The notes under the pieces are model-generated. The model ran no database searches. It was not told the origin of the DNA and saw only the letters and a program-made list of their open reading frames with translations. 64,000 bases of DNA from Streptomyces caeruleatus (GTDB lineage: Bacteria; Actinomycetota; Actinomycetes; Streptomycetales; Streptomycetaceae): contig NZ_KQ948924.1 of NCBI RefSeq assembly GCF_001514235.1, positions 627,832 to 691,831 of the forward strand, read 5' to 3'. Every line of letters begins with the position of its first letter. Position 1 is the stretch's first letter. The translations under genes and the position numbers were made by a program. This document shows positions 35,930 to 43,952 of the stretch, in pieces.

Positions 35930-37432
35930 TTAACTGTTGCCGTATCGGGTACGGACGCGGGACTTGAGGAGTTTTCCTGAGGCGGTGCGCGGGAGTTCGT
36001 CCGCGAGGACCACCGATTTCGGGATCTTGTACTTGGCGAGTCGGCCGGCGAGGGACGCGAGGATCGCGTCGGGGTCGGGTGCGGTGCCCTCGCGGGGGAC
36101 GACGACCGCGCGCGGCACCTCGCCCCACTTGTCGTCGGGCACGCCGATGACCGCGCACTCGACGATGTCCGGGTGGGCGAGGAGCAGGTCCTCGATCTCG
36201 GCGGGGTAGATGTTCTCGCCGCCGGAGATGATCATGTCCTTGATGCGGTCGACGATGAAGACGTAGCCGTCCTCGTCGATCCGGGCCGCGTCCCCGCTGC
36301 GGAACCAGCCGTCCGCGAAGGAGGCGGCCGTCTCCTCGGGCAGCCCCCAGTAGCCGGGCATGACGTGCGGGCCGCGGACGACGATCTCGCCGGTCTCGCC
36401 GACGTCGACCGGCGCCAGGTCCGGCCGGACGACGCGTACGTCGCTGAAGAAGTGCGGCACGCCCGCCGAACCGGCCTTGCCGACGGCGTGTTCGGCGTCC
36501 AGGAACAGGGTGCCGGGGGCGGCCTCCGTCATGCCGTAGCCCTGAAGGAACGTCAGTTCCCGTTGCTGGTAGGCGGCGATGAGCGGGGTCGGGACCGGGG
36601 AGCCGCCGCAGGTGAGGATGCGCAGGGACGACAGGTCGGCGTCGGGCCAGCGCGGATGGCGGGCGATCTGGTCGAACATGGTCGGCACGCCGAACATGAA
36701 GGTGATCCGGTGCCGTTCGATCAGGTCGAAGGTGGCGTCCGGGTCGAAGGCCTCGACCAGGACGCAGGTGCCGCCCTTGAGCAGGACCGGGAGCGTCAGC
36801 ATGTTCAGGCCCGCCGTGTGGAACAACGGGGCCGAGACCAGGGCGCGTTCGTCGGCGATCAGGTCGGTGTCGACGAGGACGTTGAGCGCGTTCCAGGTGA
36901 TGTTGCCGTGGGTGAGCATCGCGCCCTTGGGGCGGCCGGTCGTCCCCGAGGTGTACATGATGATGCAGGTGTCGTCCGGGGTGACCGGGGTGTCGACGGG
37001 TTCCTCGGAGGCTGAGGCGAGCGCCTCCTCGTACTCGGCGCCCACTTCGACGTAGGTGCGGACGTCCGTGCTGCCCGGCAGTCCGGCCACGAGCCCGGCG
37101 TGGGAGGGGCCGTAGACGAGGGCCTTGGCTCCGGAGTCGGCGAGCTGGTAGGCGATCTCGGGACCGGCGAGGCGGGTGTTGAGCGGGACGAAGACCGCGC
37201 CGAGCGTGCCGGCCGCGAACAGGGTCTCCAGGTAGGAGGGGTGGTTCGGGCCGAGGTAGGCGATGCGGTCGCCGCGCCGCACGCCCCTGTCGCGCAGGGC
37301 GTGGGCGAGGCGGGTGGTGCGCAGGTGCAGGGTGCGGTAGTCCATGGACGTCCCGCCGTGGATCAGGGCGGTGCGGTGCGGGGTCTTGCGGGCCCGGCGT
37401 GCGGGCCATGACCCCAGTCCCTCGTTGCGCAT
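35930..37432 (-). CDS. acyl-CoA synthetase (AMP-forming ligase)
   Basis: 500-aa adenylate-forming ligase that makes an acyl-CoA from acid, ATP and CoA. It has the P-loop-like TSGTTGRPKGAML, GYGMTEAAPG, the hinge region RSGDAARIDEDGYVFIVDRIKDMI and the catalytic lysine in PRTASGKLLK, in the right order. Medium-chain or aromatic acids are typical for this clade; the substrate cannot be fixed. ATG with AAGGGG upstream; 10 nt after the amidohydrolase gene. Confidence 0.92.
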   Translation of the reverse strand: MRNEGLGSWPARRARKTPHRTALIHGGTSMDYRTLHLRTTRLAHALRDRGVRRGDRIAYLGPNHPSYLETLFAAGTLGAVFVPLNTRLAGPEIAYQLADSGAKALVYGPSHAGLVAGLPGSTDVRTYVEVGAEYEEALASASEEPVDTPVTPDDTCIIMYTSGTTGRPKGAMLTHGNITWNALNVLVDTDLIADERALVSAPLFHTAGLNMLTLPVLLKGGTCVLVEAFDPDATFDLIERHRITFMFGVPTMFDQIARHPRWPDADLSSLRILTCGGSPVPTPLIAAYQQRELTFLQGYGMTEAAPGTLFLDAEHAVGKAGSAGVPHFFSDVRVVRPDLAPVDVGETGEIVVRGPHVMPGYWGLPEETAASFADGWFRSGDAARIDEDGYVFIVDRIKDMIISGGENIYPAEIEDLLLAHPDIVECAVIGVPDDKWGEVPRAVVVPREGTAPDPDAILASLAGRLAKYKIPKSVVLADELPRTASGKLLKSRVRTRYGNS

Positions 37433-37442
37433 GTCACGCCCC

Positions 37443-38330
37443 TTACGGTTTCGTCAGCCCGAGCAGCCGGGCGGCGTTCTCCTTGAGGATCTTCGGCTTG
37501 ACCTCGTCCTTGATCGACAGCTTCTCGAAGTCGGCGAGCCAGCGGTCGGGGGTGAGGACGGGGAAGTCGGAGCCGAAGAGGACCTTGTCCTTCAGCAGGG
37601 TGTTGGCGTACTGCACCAGCTGCGGCGGGAAGTACTTCGGCGACCAGCCGGACAGGTCGATGTGCACACCCGGCTTGTGGGTGGCGACGGCGAGGGCCTC
37701 GTCCTGCCAGGGGAAGGACGGGTGCGCCAGGATGATCTTCAGGTGGGGGAAGTCGGCCGCCACGTCGTCGACGTGCAGGGGGTTGGAGTACTTGAGGCGG
37801 ATGCCGCCCCCGCCGGGCACCCCGGCGCCGATGCCCGTCTGGCCCGTGTGGAAGAGGGCGATGGTGCCCGTCTCCTCGATGACCTCGAAGAGGTCGTACG
37901 CCACCGAGCGGTCGTTGGGGAAGAAGCCCTGGATGCTGGGGTGGAACTTGAAGCCCTTCACCCCGTACTCCTCGACCAGGCGGCGGGCCTGCTTCACGCC
38001 CGCCTTGCCGCGGAAGGGGTCGATGGACGCGAAGGGGATCAGGACGTCCGCGTTGGCGGCCGCGGCCTCGGCGACCTCCTCGTTCGGGACGGGCGCGGTG
38101 CCGGTGGCGGACTCGGCGTCGACCGTGAAGATCACGGCGGCCATCTTCCGCTCGCGGTAGTACGCGGCGGTCTCCTCCAGGGTCGGCTTCCGCTTGCCCT
38201 CGACCTTGAAGTAGGCGGAGGAGGCGTCGTGCAGGTCGTCGTCCAGGGAGGAGTGGCCCCTGGAGGAGACCTCCGCGTGGGTGTGGACGTCGATAGCGAC
38301 GAGGTCGTCGGGGTTCATGGACGGGGCCAT
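37443..38330 (-). CDS. amidohydrolase family 2 protein
   Basis: 295-aa metal-dependent TIM-barrel hydrolase or decarboxylase. It shows VHTHAEV (first metal pair), FKFHPSIQGF, FHTGQTG, ILAHPSFPW and LFGSDFPV (final Asp). This is the ACMSD/resorcylate-decarboxylase branch, which often acts on aromatic or cyclic acids. The ATG at 38330 is preferred because GGAGG is properly spaced; it shares a base with the dehydrogenase stop (TGATG). Predicted to work in the same catabolic path as the SDR, ligase and MaoC proteins. Confidence 0.86.
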   Translation of the reverse strand: MAPSMNPDDLVAIDVHTHAEVSSRGHSSLDDDLHDASSAYFKVEGKRKPTLEETAAYYRERKMAAVIFTVDAESATGTAPVPNEEVAEAAAANADVLIPFASIDPFRGKAGVKQARRLVEEYGVKGFKFHPSIQGFFPNDRSVAYDLFEVIEETGTIALFHTGQTGIGAGVPGGGGIRLKYSNPLHVDDVAADFPHLKIILAHPSFPWQDEALAVATHKPGVHIDLSGWSPKYFPPQLVQYANTLLKDKVLFGSDFPVLTPDRWLADFEKLSIKDEVKPKILKENAARLLGLTKP

Positions 38331-39247
38331 CACGCCTCCGGGAACTTGGGCGCCGGGATGCCGACCGACTGGAGTGCGGCGCCGACCGAGGTGGGCCAGA
38401 CGTCGGCCAGGGTGTCGGGGGTCCAGCCGCCGTCGGCGTAGGCGGCCGCGATCTCCTGCGGATGCGACCAGAGTGCCACCTTGTCGCCGCCGACGCCGAT
38501 GGCCTGGCCGGTGATGCCCCGGGCTGCCTCGGAGGCGAGGAAGGGGACGAGGGCGGCGCAGTCCTCGGGGGTGCCGAAGCCCTCGCCCTTGCGCAGGAAG
38601 TCGGGGAGCGGCTCGCCGTTCTTCATGGCCTCGATGTACGGGGCGAAGGCGGGGATGGTCTCGGTCATGGCGGTCGCGGCGACCGGCACGATCGCGTTGA
38701 CGGTGATGTTCGCGCGGCCCAGCTCCATGGACCAGGTGCGGGCCATGGCGGCGATGCCGGCCTTGGCGGCCGCGTAGTTCGTCTGGCCGAAGTTGCCGCG
38801 CTGGCCGGCCGGGGAGCCGACCAGGACCAGGGTGCCGCCCTCGCCCTGCTCGCGCATCCGGACGGCGGCGGCGCGGGCACAGGTGAAGGTGCCCTTGAGG
38901 TGGGTGGTGATCACCGCGTCGAAGTCGTCGTCGGTCATCTTCCACAGGACCTTGTCGCGCAGGATGCCCGCGTTGGTCACCAGGATGTCGAGCCGCCCGA
39001 ACTCCTCGACCGCGCGGTTCACCAGCCGCTCGGCGGCCTCGGTGGTGCCCACGGGGACGACCTCGGCGACGGCGGTGCCGCCCGCCTCGGTGATGGACTT
39101 CACGGCCGCCTCGGCCACGGCCTCGTCGACGTCGTTGACGACCACGGAGGCGCCGTGCGCGGCCAGGGCGTGGGCATAGGCGAGGCCGAGGCCCCGGCCG
39201 CTGCCGGTGACGACGGCGGCCTTGCCGGTGAGATCGATGCTGGGCAC
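38330..39247 (-). CDS. short-chain dehydrogenase/reductase
   Basis: 305-aa NAD(P)-dependent oxidoreductase. The cofactor motif is VTGSGRGLGLAYA, the structural motif NAGI, and the catalytic residues are Ser (VGSPAG), Tyr and Lys (NYAAAKAG). The C-terminal extension (QEIAAAYADGGWTPDTL) resembles SDRs of the multifunctional beta-oxidation type-2 group. GTG start with AAGGGA upstream. First gene of the leftward operon, behind a good promoter; the MarR gene diverges from it. Confidence 0.9.
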   Translation of the reverse strand: MPSIDLTGKAAVVTGSGRGLGLAYAHALAAHGASVVVNDVDEAVAEAAVKSITEAGGTAVAEVVPVGTTEAAERLVNRAVEEFGRLDILVTNAGILRDKVLWKMTDDDFDAVITTHLKGTFTCARAAAVRMREQGEGGTLVLVGSPAGQRGNFGQTNYAAAKAGIAAMARTWSMELGRANITVNAIVPVAATAMTETIPAFAPYIEAMKNGEPLPDFLRKGEGFGTPEDCAALVPFLASEAARGITGQAIGVGGDKVALWSHPQEIAAAYADGGWTPDTLADVWPTSVGAALQSVGIPAPKFPEA

Positions 39248-39316
39248 GGGAGGGTCCCTTCGACGTGGGGTGCTGCGTCATGGGTTGCTTCGACGCGAGG
39301 TGCGGCTACGGGATCG

Positions 39317-39345
39317 AAGTTAAGAGCAATAATTGTTGTCGTCAA
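39317..39345 (-). promoter_or_regulatory. promoter of SDR operon with overlapping MarR-type operator repeats
   Basis: On the minus strand a -35 TTGACG (39340-39345) and -10 TAACTT (39317-39322) are separated by exactly 17 nt. The spacer and flanks contain CAATAATTG and a second copy, CAATAGTTG, on the plus strand, an A/T-rich tandem in a 70% G+C region. It is a natural binding site for the divergent MarR protein. Confidence 0.65.
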
Positions 39346-39365
39346 TAGTTGTTGGTGACCTTCGG

Positions 39366-39911
39366 GTGCGTCATGCTGGAATCTGCACAGAGGAACCCCC
39401 GGCACCGGGGGCCGAGACCAGGGAGTCCGCCATCGCCCGCCAGCACGCCACGAACCCGGCACCCATCGACGGACACGAACCGTGGATGCGCGGACTGCAC
39501 GCGGACACGGGTTACCTGCTGTACCGCCTGGGCCTGCGCTCGGGTCAGTTGTTCAACACGTTCCTCCAGGAGTCGGGGCTGCGGCTGCGCCACTACGCGG
39601 TGCTGCGGTTCCTCGCCACGTCCCCGGGCGCCCTCCAGCGCGAGCTGAGCGCCTCCCTCGGCTACGACCCGAGCGCGATCGTCGGCCTGGTCGACGACCT
39701 GGAGAAGCTGGGCTTCGCCGAGCGGCGCCCCTCCCCCGACGACCGCCGCAGCCGGATCATCGTCCTGACCGAGGGCGGTCGCGCGTTCCTGCGGGACACC
39801 GACGAGGCCGGGCAGCGGGTCACCAACGAACTCCTCCAGCCCCTCGACCCGGCCGAGCGGGAGCAGCTCCACGGGCTGCTTCAGCGGCTCACCGAGTCCG
39901 GGCTGGGGTGA
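39366..39911 (+). CDS. MarR-family transcriptional regulator
   Basis: The winged-helix core is clear: LRLRHYAVLRFLATSPGALQ, RELSASLGYDPSAIVGLVDDLEKLG (recognition helix) and ERRPSPDDRRSRIIVLTEGG (wing with the DRR motif). The start is uncertain: GTG 39366 gives 181 aa, ATG 39486 gives 142 aa, closer to the usual size, and neither has a strong ribosome site. Divergent from the SDR operon, whose promoter carries A/T-rich repeats, so it probably represses that operon and responds to its acid or CoA substrate. Confidence 0.82.
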   Translation: MRHAGICTEEPPAPGAETRESAIARQHATNPAPIDGHEPWMRGLHADTGYLLYRLGLRSGQLFNTFLQESGLRLRHYAVLRFLATSPGALQRELSASLGYDPSAIVGLVDDLEKLGFAERRPSPDDRRSRIIVLTEGGRAFLRDTDEAGQRVTNELLQPLDPAEREQLHGLLQRLTESGLG

Positions 39912-39923
39912 CAGGGTGATGAA

Positions 39924-40745
39924 ATGCCGATGACCTCCAAAGCAGTGCCACCCACGCCGCCCGCGCCGCCCGTCCCGTCCGGGCCGGCCAAGGAGGCGCG
40001 TTCCGCGCCCGACCGGCTGCTGTCCGTGCTCGGGGCCTTCGATCTCGCACATCCCGCGCTGTGTCTGACGGACATCAGCCGTCGGGCCGGGCTGAGCCTG
40101 AGCACCGCGCACCGGCTGGTGAACGCCCTCACCGAGTGGGGCGCCCTGGAGCGGGACGACTCCGGCCTCTACCACATCGGGCTGCGGCTGTGGGAGCTCG
40201 CGGCACTGGCGCCGCGCGGGCTGGCCCTGCGACAGCTCGCGCTGCCGCACCTGGAGGACCTGTACGAGGCGACGCACGAGAACGTGCAGTTGGCGGTGCG
40301 GGACGGAGCCGAGGTCGTCTACATCGAGTGGCTGTCGGGACGCTCCGCGGTCGGCGTGCACATCCGGGTCGGGGCGCGCTGGCCGCTGCACGCCACCGGG
40401 GTCGGGCTCGCCCTGCTCGCGCACAGCGACCCCGAGTTCCAGGAGGAGTACTGCGCCGGCCCCCTCGCCGTCTTCACGCCGTACACCGTCACCGAGCCGG
40501 CCCGGCTGCGCCGCATGCTGGCCGAGGTGCGCCGCACGGGGGTGGCGGTGAGCAGCCGCCAGGTCACCGACGACGCGCTGTCGGTGGCGGCCCCGGTGCG
40601 CGGTCCTGGCGGGTCGGTCGTCGCCGCCGTGTCCGTCGTCGTACCGCAGGCCGACGCGCAGGTCCCGGTCCTGGTGCCGGCGGTACGGCTCGCGGCGCGC
40701 GGGATCTCGCGGGGGCTGGGGTGGCAGCCGGAGAAGGGGGCGTAG
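39924..40745 (+). CDS. IclR-family transcriptional regulator
   Basis: 273 aa. A disordered Pro/Ala-rich N-terminus (1-25) precedes the winged helix (about 30-85; LCLTDISRRAGLSLSTAHRLVNALTEWG). The GAF-like effector domain (95-265) includes VQLAVRDGAEVVYIEWLSGRSAV and LPLHATGVGLALLA-type sequence (WPLHATGVGLALLAHS). ATG with AGGGTGATGAA upstream, 12 nt after the MarR gene, so the two are probably co-transcribed. IclR proteins commonly control aromatic and short-chain acid catabolism, which fits the adjacent CoA-type operon. Confidence 0.9.
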   Translation: MPMTSKAVPPTPPAPPVPSGPAKEARSAPDRLLSVLGAFDLAHPALCLTDISRRAGLSLSTAHRLVNALTEWGALERDDSGLYHIGLRLWELAALAPRGLALRQLALPHLEDLYEATHENVQLAVRDGAEVVYIEWLSGRSAVGVHIRVGARWPLHATGVGLALLAHSDPEFQEEYCAGPLAVFTPYTVTEPARLRRMLAEVRRTGVAVSSRQVTDDALSVAAPVRGPGGSVVAAVSVVVPQADAQVPVLVPAVRLAARGISRGLGWQPEKGA

Positions 40746-40831
40746 GCGCTGACCTGGGGGTCTCTCTAGCACATTTCCGCCTTCACAGGGTGAACTCCCC
40801 TGTGCTGGAAGGGTTTCCTCTGCTTCACCTC

Positions 40832-40884
40832 TTGACGACCGGAGGGACGGGGAGCACATTGGCGACACTTTGAGAGCGCTCTCA
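40832..40884 (+). promoter_or_regulatory. promoter and LacI-type (CebR/BglR-like) operator of the GH16 gene
   Basis: A -35 TTGACG (40832-40837) is followed after 17 nt by CACATT (40855-40860). The perfect 14-bp palindrome TGAGAGCGCTCTCA lies at 40871-40884, over the expected start of transcription. It differs from the CebR/CelR box TGGGAGCGCTCCCA only by one symmetric pair, so repression relieved by glucan oligosaccharides is likely. Confidence 0.65.
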
Positions 40885-40936
40885 TAGCCCAAGGCTCCCC
40901 GCACTCCCACCCGTACACCGAGAGGCAGCACCCCCC

Positions 40937-42331
40937 ATGAGTGAACCCTCCGGCATACATCGCAGACACCGCTCCCTCAGGCGGACGTTCGTCGCCCTGC
41001 TCGGCACACTGGGCCTCGCGGCGGCCACCGCCACCGTCGCCGTCCCCGCCGCCAACGCCTCCGCGCCCACGCCGCCGTCGGGCTGGACGCAGGTCTTCCT
41101 GGACGACTTCAACGGCGCGGCCGGCACCGGCGTGAACACCGCCGACTGGCAGTACGCGACCGGCAAGGGCTATCCCGGTGGTCCCGCCAACTGGGGCACC
41201 GGCGAGATCGAGACGATGACGAACAGCACCGACAACGTCGCGCTCGACGGCAACGGCAACCTCCGCATCACCCCGCGGCGGGACGCGTCCGGGAACTGGA
41301 CCTCCGGTCGCATCGAGACCAACCGCACCGACTTCCAGCCCCCGGCGGGCGGCAAGCTCCGCGTGGAGTCCCGTATCCAGGTGCCGAACGTGACGGGGGC
41401 CGCCGCCAAGGGGTACTGGCCGGCGTTCTGGATGCTGGGCGCGCCCTACCGGGGCGACTACTGGAACTGGCCGAGCGTCGGCGAGCTGGACATCATGGAG
41501 AACACGCAGGGCCAGAACACGGTGTTCGCCACCATGCACTGCGGCACCTCACCGGGCGGCCCGTGCAACGAGACCACCGGCATCGGCGGCAACACCCCCT
41601 GTTCCGGCACCACCTGCCAGGCGGGCTTCCACACCTACCGGATGGAGTGGGACCGCTCGACGAGCGTCGAGGAGATCCGCTTCTACCTCGACGGCGTCAA
41701 CTTCCACACGGTGCGGGCCAACCAGGTCGACGCGACGACCTGGACGAACGCCACGAACCACGGCTTCTTCATCATCCTCAACGTGGCCATGGGCGGCGCC
41801 TTCCCGGACGCCTTCGGCGGGGGCCCGGACAGCGGGACGCAGCCCGGTCACGCCATGGTCGTCGACTACGTCCAGGTGCTGTCCAGCGGGAGCGGTACCA
41901 CGCCCCCGCCGACAGGCAACCGTGACGCCTACAGCGCCATCCAGGCCGAGTCGTTCGACAGCCAGAGCGGCGTGAGCGCCGAGACCACGTCCGACTCGGG
42001 CGGCGGACAGAACATCGGCGCCGTGGCGAACGGCGACTGGGCGTTGTACAAGGGCGTCAACTTCGGTTCCAGCGCGGCCACCCAGTTCGTCGCCCGGGTG
42101 GCGAGCGGTGCGGCGGGCGGGGTCAGCGGCCTGGTCGAGGTGCGCCTGGACAGCCGGAGCAACGCCCCCGTGGGCAGCTTCGCGGTCGGCAACACCGGCG
42201 GGTGGCAGTCGTGGCGGACCGTCCCGGCGAACATCAGCGGGGTGACCGGCACGCACGACGTCTATCTCACCTTCACCAGCGGTCAGTCGGCGGACTTCGT
42301 GAACGTGAACTGGTTCAACTTCGGGCGCTGA
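40937..42331 (+). CDS. secreted GH16 beta-glucanase with C-terminal CBM6
   Basis: 464-aa extracellular endo-beta-glucanase, probably laminarinase (beta-1,3-glucan). The signal peptide covers about residues 1-42 (RRTFVALLGTLGLAAATATVAVPAANA). The GH16 jelly roll (about 45-315) has the catalytic GELDIMEN (E-x-D-x-x-E), with PAFWMLG before it and FHTYRMEW after. A short Thr/Pro linker leads to a CBM6 module (about 330-464; IQAESFDSQSGV, GDWALYKGVNFGS, HDVYLTF). ATG start. Control by the palindrome upstream fits a glucan-induced enzyme. Confidence 0.92.
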   Translation: MSEPSGIHRRHRSLRRTFVALLGTLGLAAATATVAVPAANASAPTPPSGWTQVFLDDFNGAAGTGVNTADWQYATGKGYPGGPANWGTGEIETMTNSTDNVALDGNGNLRITPRRDASGNWTSGRIETNRTDFQPPAGGKLRVESRIQVPNVTGAAAKGYWPAFWMLGAPYRGDYWNWPSVGELDIMENTQGQNTVFATMHCGTSPGGPCNETTGIGGNTPCSGTTCQAGFHTYRMEWDRSTSVEEIRFYLDGVNFHTVRANQVDATTWTNATNHGFFIILNVAMGGAFPDAFGGGPDSGTQPGHAMVVDYVQVLSSGSGTTPPPTGNRDAYSAIQAESFDSQSGVSAETTSDSGGGQNIGAVANGDWALYKGVNFGSSAATQFVARVASGAAGGVSGLVEVRLDSRSNAPVGSFAVGNTGGWQSWRTVPANISGVTGTHDVYLTFTSGQSADFVNVNWFNFGR

Positions 42332-42361
42332 CAGGCGCGTTGCACCCGTCCGCCGTCCGGT

Positions 42362-42401
42362 CGATGCCCCGCGAGAGCCCAACGGCCCTCGCGGGGCATC
42401 G
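42362..42401. terminator. bidirectional terminator hairpin
   Basis: Arms 42362-42379 and 42384-42401 pair over 18 bp with one mismatch around the loop CAAC. It sits between the converging GH16 and YtfJ genes, so it probably ends both transcripts. There is no U-tract, as usual in this genus. Confidence 0.75.
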
Positions 42402-42407
42402 GCATGG

Positions 42408-42800
42408 TCAGCGTCGTCGGCGTAGCGTCCGGAGGACGTTCGGGAGCGCGATGCCGAGAACCAGCGCGGCCAGCGGAAACGCGACGTCGGTCCAGGTGTG
42501 GCGGATGGGCCGGTACTTCGCGACACCGTTGCTGATCTCGATGTAGCCGACCGGCCTGGCGTCCGCCCCTCCCCCGCCACCGCCGCCCTCACGGCCTCCG
42601 GCCTCACCGGCCCACCCGGCTCCGCCGCCCAGCCCCAAGGCCACTCTGGCGACCGGGATGACGGTGACGCCGTCAGCGGTGACGGGTTCGCCGTAGACGG
42701 CGGTGACCGAGGCGCTGCCGCCGAGTCTGTCGGCCAGGTGTTCCAAAAGCGCGTCCGCGGCATGCGTCGCGACGGCGGGGTTCTCCTCGTGGTCGGTCAT
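42408..42800 (-). CDS. YtfJ/GerW-type sporulation family protein
   Basis: 130 aa. The N-terminal half (HAADALLEHLADRLGGSASVTAVYGEPVTADGVTVIPVARVALGLGGG) matches the Spore_YtfJ family, which in Bacillus is a forespore protein. A Gly/Glu linker is followed by GYIEISNGVAKYRPI and a C-terminal hydrophobic helix (VAFPLAALVLGIALPNV) with a basic tail, so it is tail-anchored. No ribosome site precedes the ATG at 42800. A promoter-like pair ends 6 nt before it, which suggests a leaderless transcript. The role in Streptomyces is not established. Confidence 0.78.
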   Translation of the reverse strand: MTDHEENPAVATHAADALLEHLADRLGGSASVTAVYGEPVTADGVTVIPVARVALGLGGGAGWAGEAGGREGGGGGGGADARPVGYIEISNGVAKYRPIRHTWTDVAFPLAALVLGIALPNVLRTLRRRR

Positions 42801-42806
42801 CCAGCA

Positions 42807-42835
42807 CTCGTAGACAACCAGGTTGCCCTTGTCAA
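42807..42835 (-). promoter_or_regulatory. promoter for leaderless ytfJ-type transcript
   Basis: On the minus strand TTGACA (42830-42835) is followed after exactly 17 nt by TACGAG (42807-42812), and the ATG begins 7 nt later, where transcription should start. The -10 match is only moderate. Confidence 0.5.
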
Positions 42836-42867
42836 GAAGACCCGCGGAGGCCGGGGAACCCGAACAC

Positions 42868-43776
42868 TCAGCGAATCTCCGCCCGGAAGACCGCAGGCGT
42901 GACCTCCGTGCGCTGATGAAAGAACTTCGAGAAGTTCGCGGCATCGGGAAACCCGACCGCCACCCCCACCCGCCCGATCGCCATGTCCGTATGGGCGAGC
43001 AGCCGCTTCGCCTCAAGGATCACGCGCTTGTCGATGAACCCCTTGGGCGTGAGCCCGGTCGCGGCGCGCACCGCGCGGACGAGGGTCCGCCGCGAGTACC
43101 CGAGCTGGTCGGCATAGGCGCTGACGCTGTGGTTGGTGGCGAACCCCTTCTCCACCGCGTCCCGGAAGAGCGTGAACGTCGTGTCCCCCTGCCGTCGCGC
43201 GGCCTCGGCGGAACTCGCCGCGAGATGGGCCAGCCGCAGCAGGAACGCCGTGAGCGAGTGCCGCAGCACCGCCGTGTGCAGGCTCAAAGGCAGCGTCGTC
43301 GTGTCCTCGTACTCCCGTTGGAGCTGGGCGAGGGCCGAACGCAGAGCGGTCAGCTGAGCCTCGTCGGGGTGGAGCAGGGGCGGCAGGTCGTAGCGGTAGA
43401 GCCCGGTCGCCTCCACCGTGGCGCGCGGCAGGAAGCCGGGCTGCATGGTCAGGACGGTGCCCCGGTAGCCGCCGGTCCCGGAGAAGCGGTGTACCTGCCC
43501 CGGCCGGATCCACACCACGTCACCAGCGTTCGCCTCGTACCCGGCGAAGTCGATCATGTGGCGTACGGGCCCCTCGTCGAAGAGCATCACGATGTGGAAG
43601 TCGATGCGGTGCACGCGCTCCAGTGGCGCGTCGGCGGCGTGCCAGGTGCGCCCCGTGCCCATCTGGCCGACCTGCATGCCGACGCCGAGGACGCTCAGAT
43701 CGACCGGGAACGGGAACGTCCGTATCCCGTCGCCGCCTTCGGCCTTCACATCCGTCACGTCCGCCATGTCCGCCAT
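42868..43776 (-). CDS. AraC-family transcriptional regulator
   Basis: About 302 aa. The N-terminal cupin-like effector domain (about 20-140; RIDFHIVMLFDEGPVRHMIDF, DVVWIRPGQVHRFSG) precedes two helix-turn-helix motifs at the C-terminus (SVSAYADQLGYSRRTLVRAVRAATG and IGRVGVAVGFPDAANFSKFFHQRTEVTP). The start is chosen at ATG 43776, with GAGGCGG upstream; ATG 43812 and GTG 43869 are possible. Divergent from the transketolase operon, with a 19-bp palindrome between them, so it may control that operon; effector unknown. Confidence 0.87.
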   Translation of the reverse strand: MADMADVTDVKAEGGDGIRTFPFPVDLSVLGVGMQVGQMGTGRTWHAADAPLERVHRIDFHIVMLFDEGPVRHMIDFAGYEANAGDVVWIRPGQVHRFSGTGGYRGTVLTMQPGFLPRATVEATGLYRYDLPPLLHPDEAQLTALRSALAQLQREYEDTTTLPLSLHTAVLRHSLTAFLLRLAHLAASSAEAARRQGDTTFTLFRDAVEKGFATNHSVSAYADQLGYSRRTLVRAVRAATGLTPKGFIDKRVILEAKRLLAHTDMAIGRVGVAVGFPDAANFSKFFHQRTEVTPAVFRAEIR

Positions 43777-43883
43777 GTCCGCCTCGTACCGTCTCACCCG
43801 TGCGCGCCCCATGCTCAGCCGTGCGCGGCACTCCTCGCGGTGTCCCACTTTCACCACAGCGTGACACACGCCGACCTTCCCTC

Positions 43884-43902
43884 GTAAAAGTCAGACTTTT
43901 AC
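43884..43902. promoter_or_regulatory. 19-bp palindromic operator upstream of the pentose phosphate operon
   Basis: GTAAAAGT CAG ACTTTTAC is a perfect inverted repeat with 8-bp arms and a 3-nt centre, A/T-rich against the surroundings. It lies 51 nt before the transketolase start and about 108 nt before the divergent AraC start. It could bind AraC or a global redox/metal regulator. Confidence 0.55.
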
Positions 43903-43952
43903 TTTTGAACGCGTTGGACCAGCCACTTCGCTGCGATCGAGGACTTTTGAAG

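Noticed and set aside
43623..43952. N-terminal extension of transketolase by 110 residues
   Set aside because: It overlaps the divergent AraC gene and the palindromic operator; the residues are Arg/Pro-rich and unlike any transketolase.
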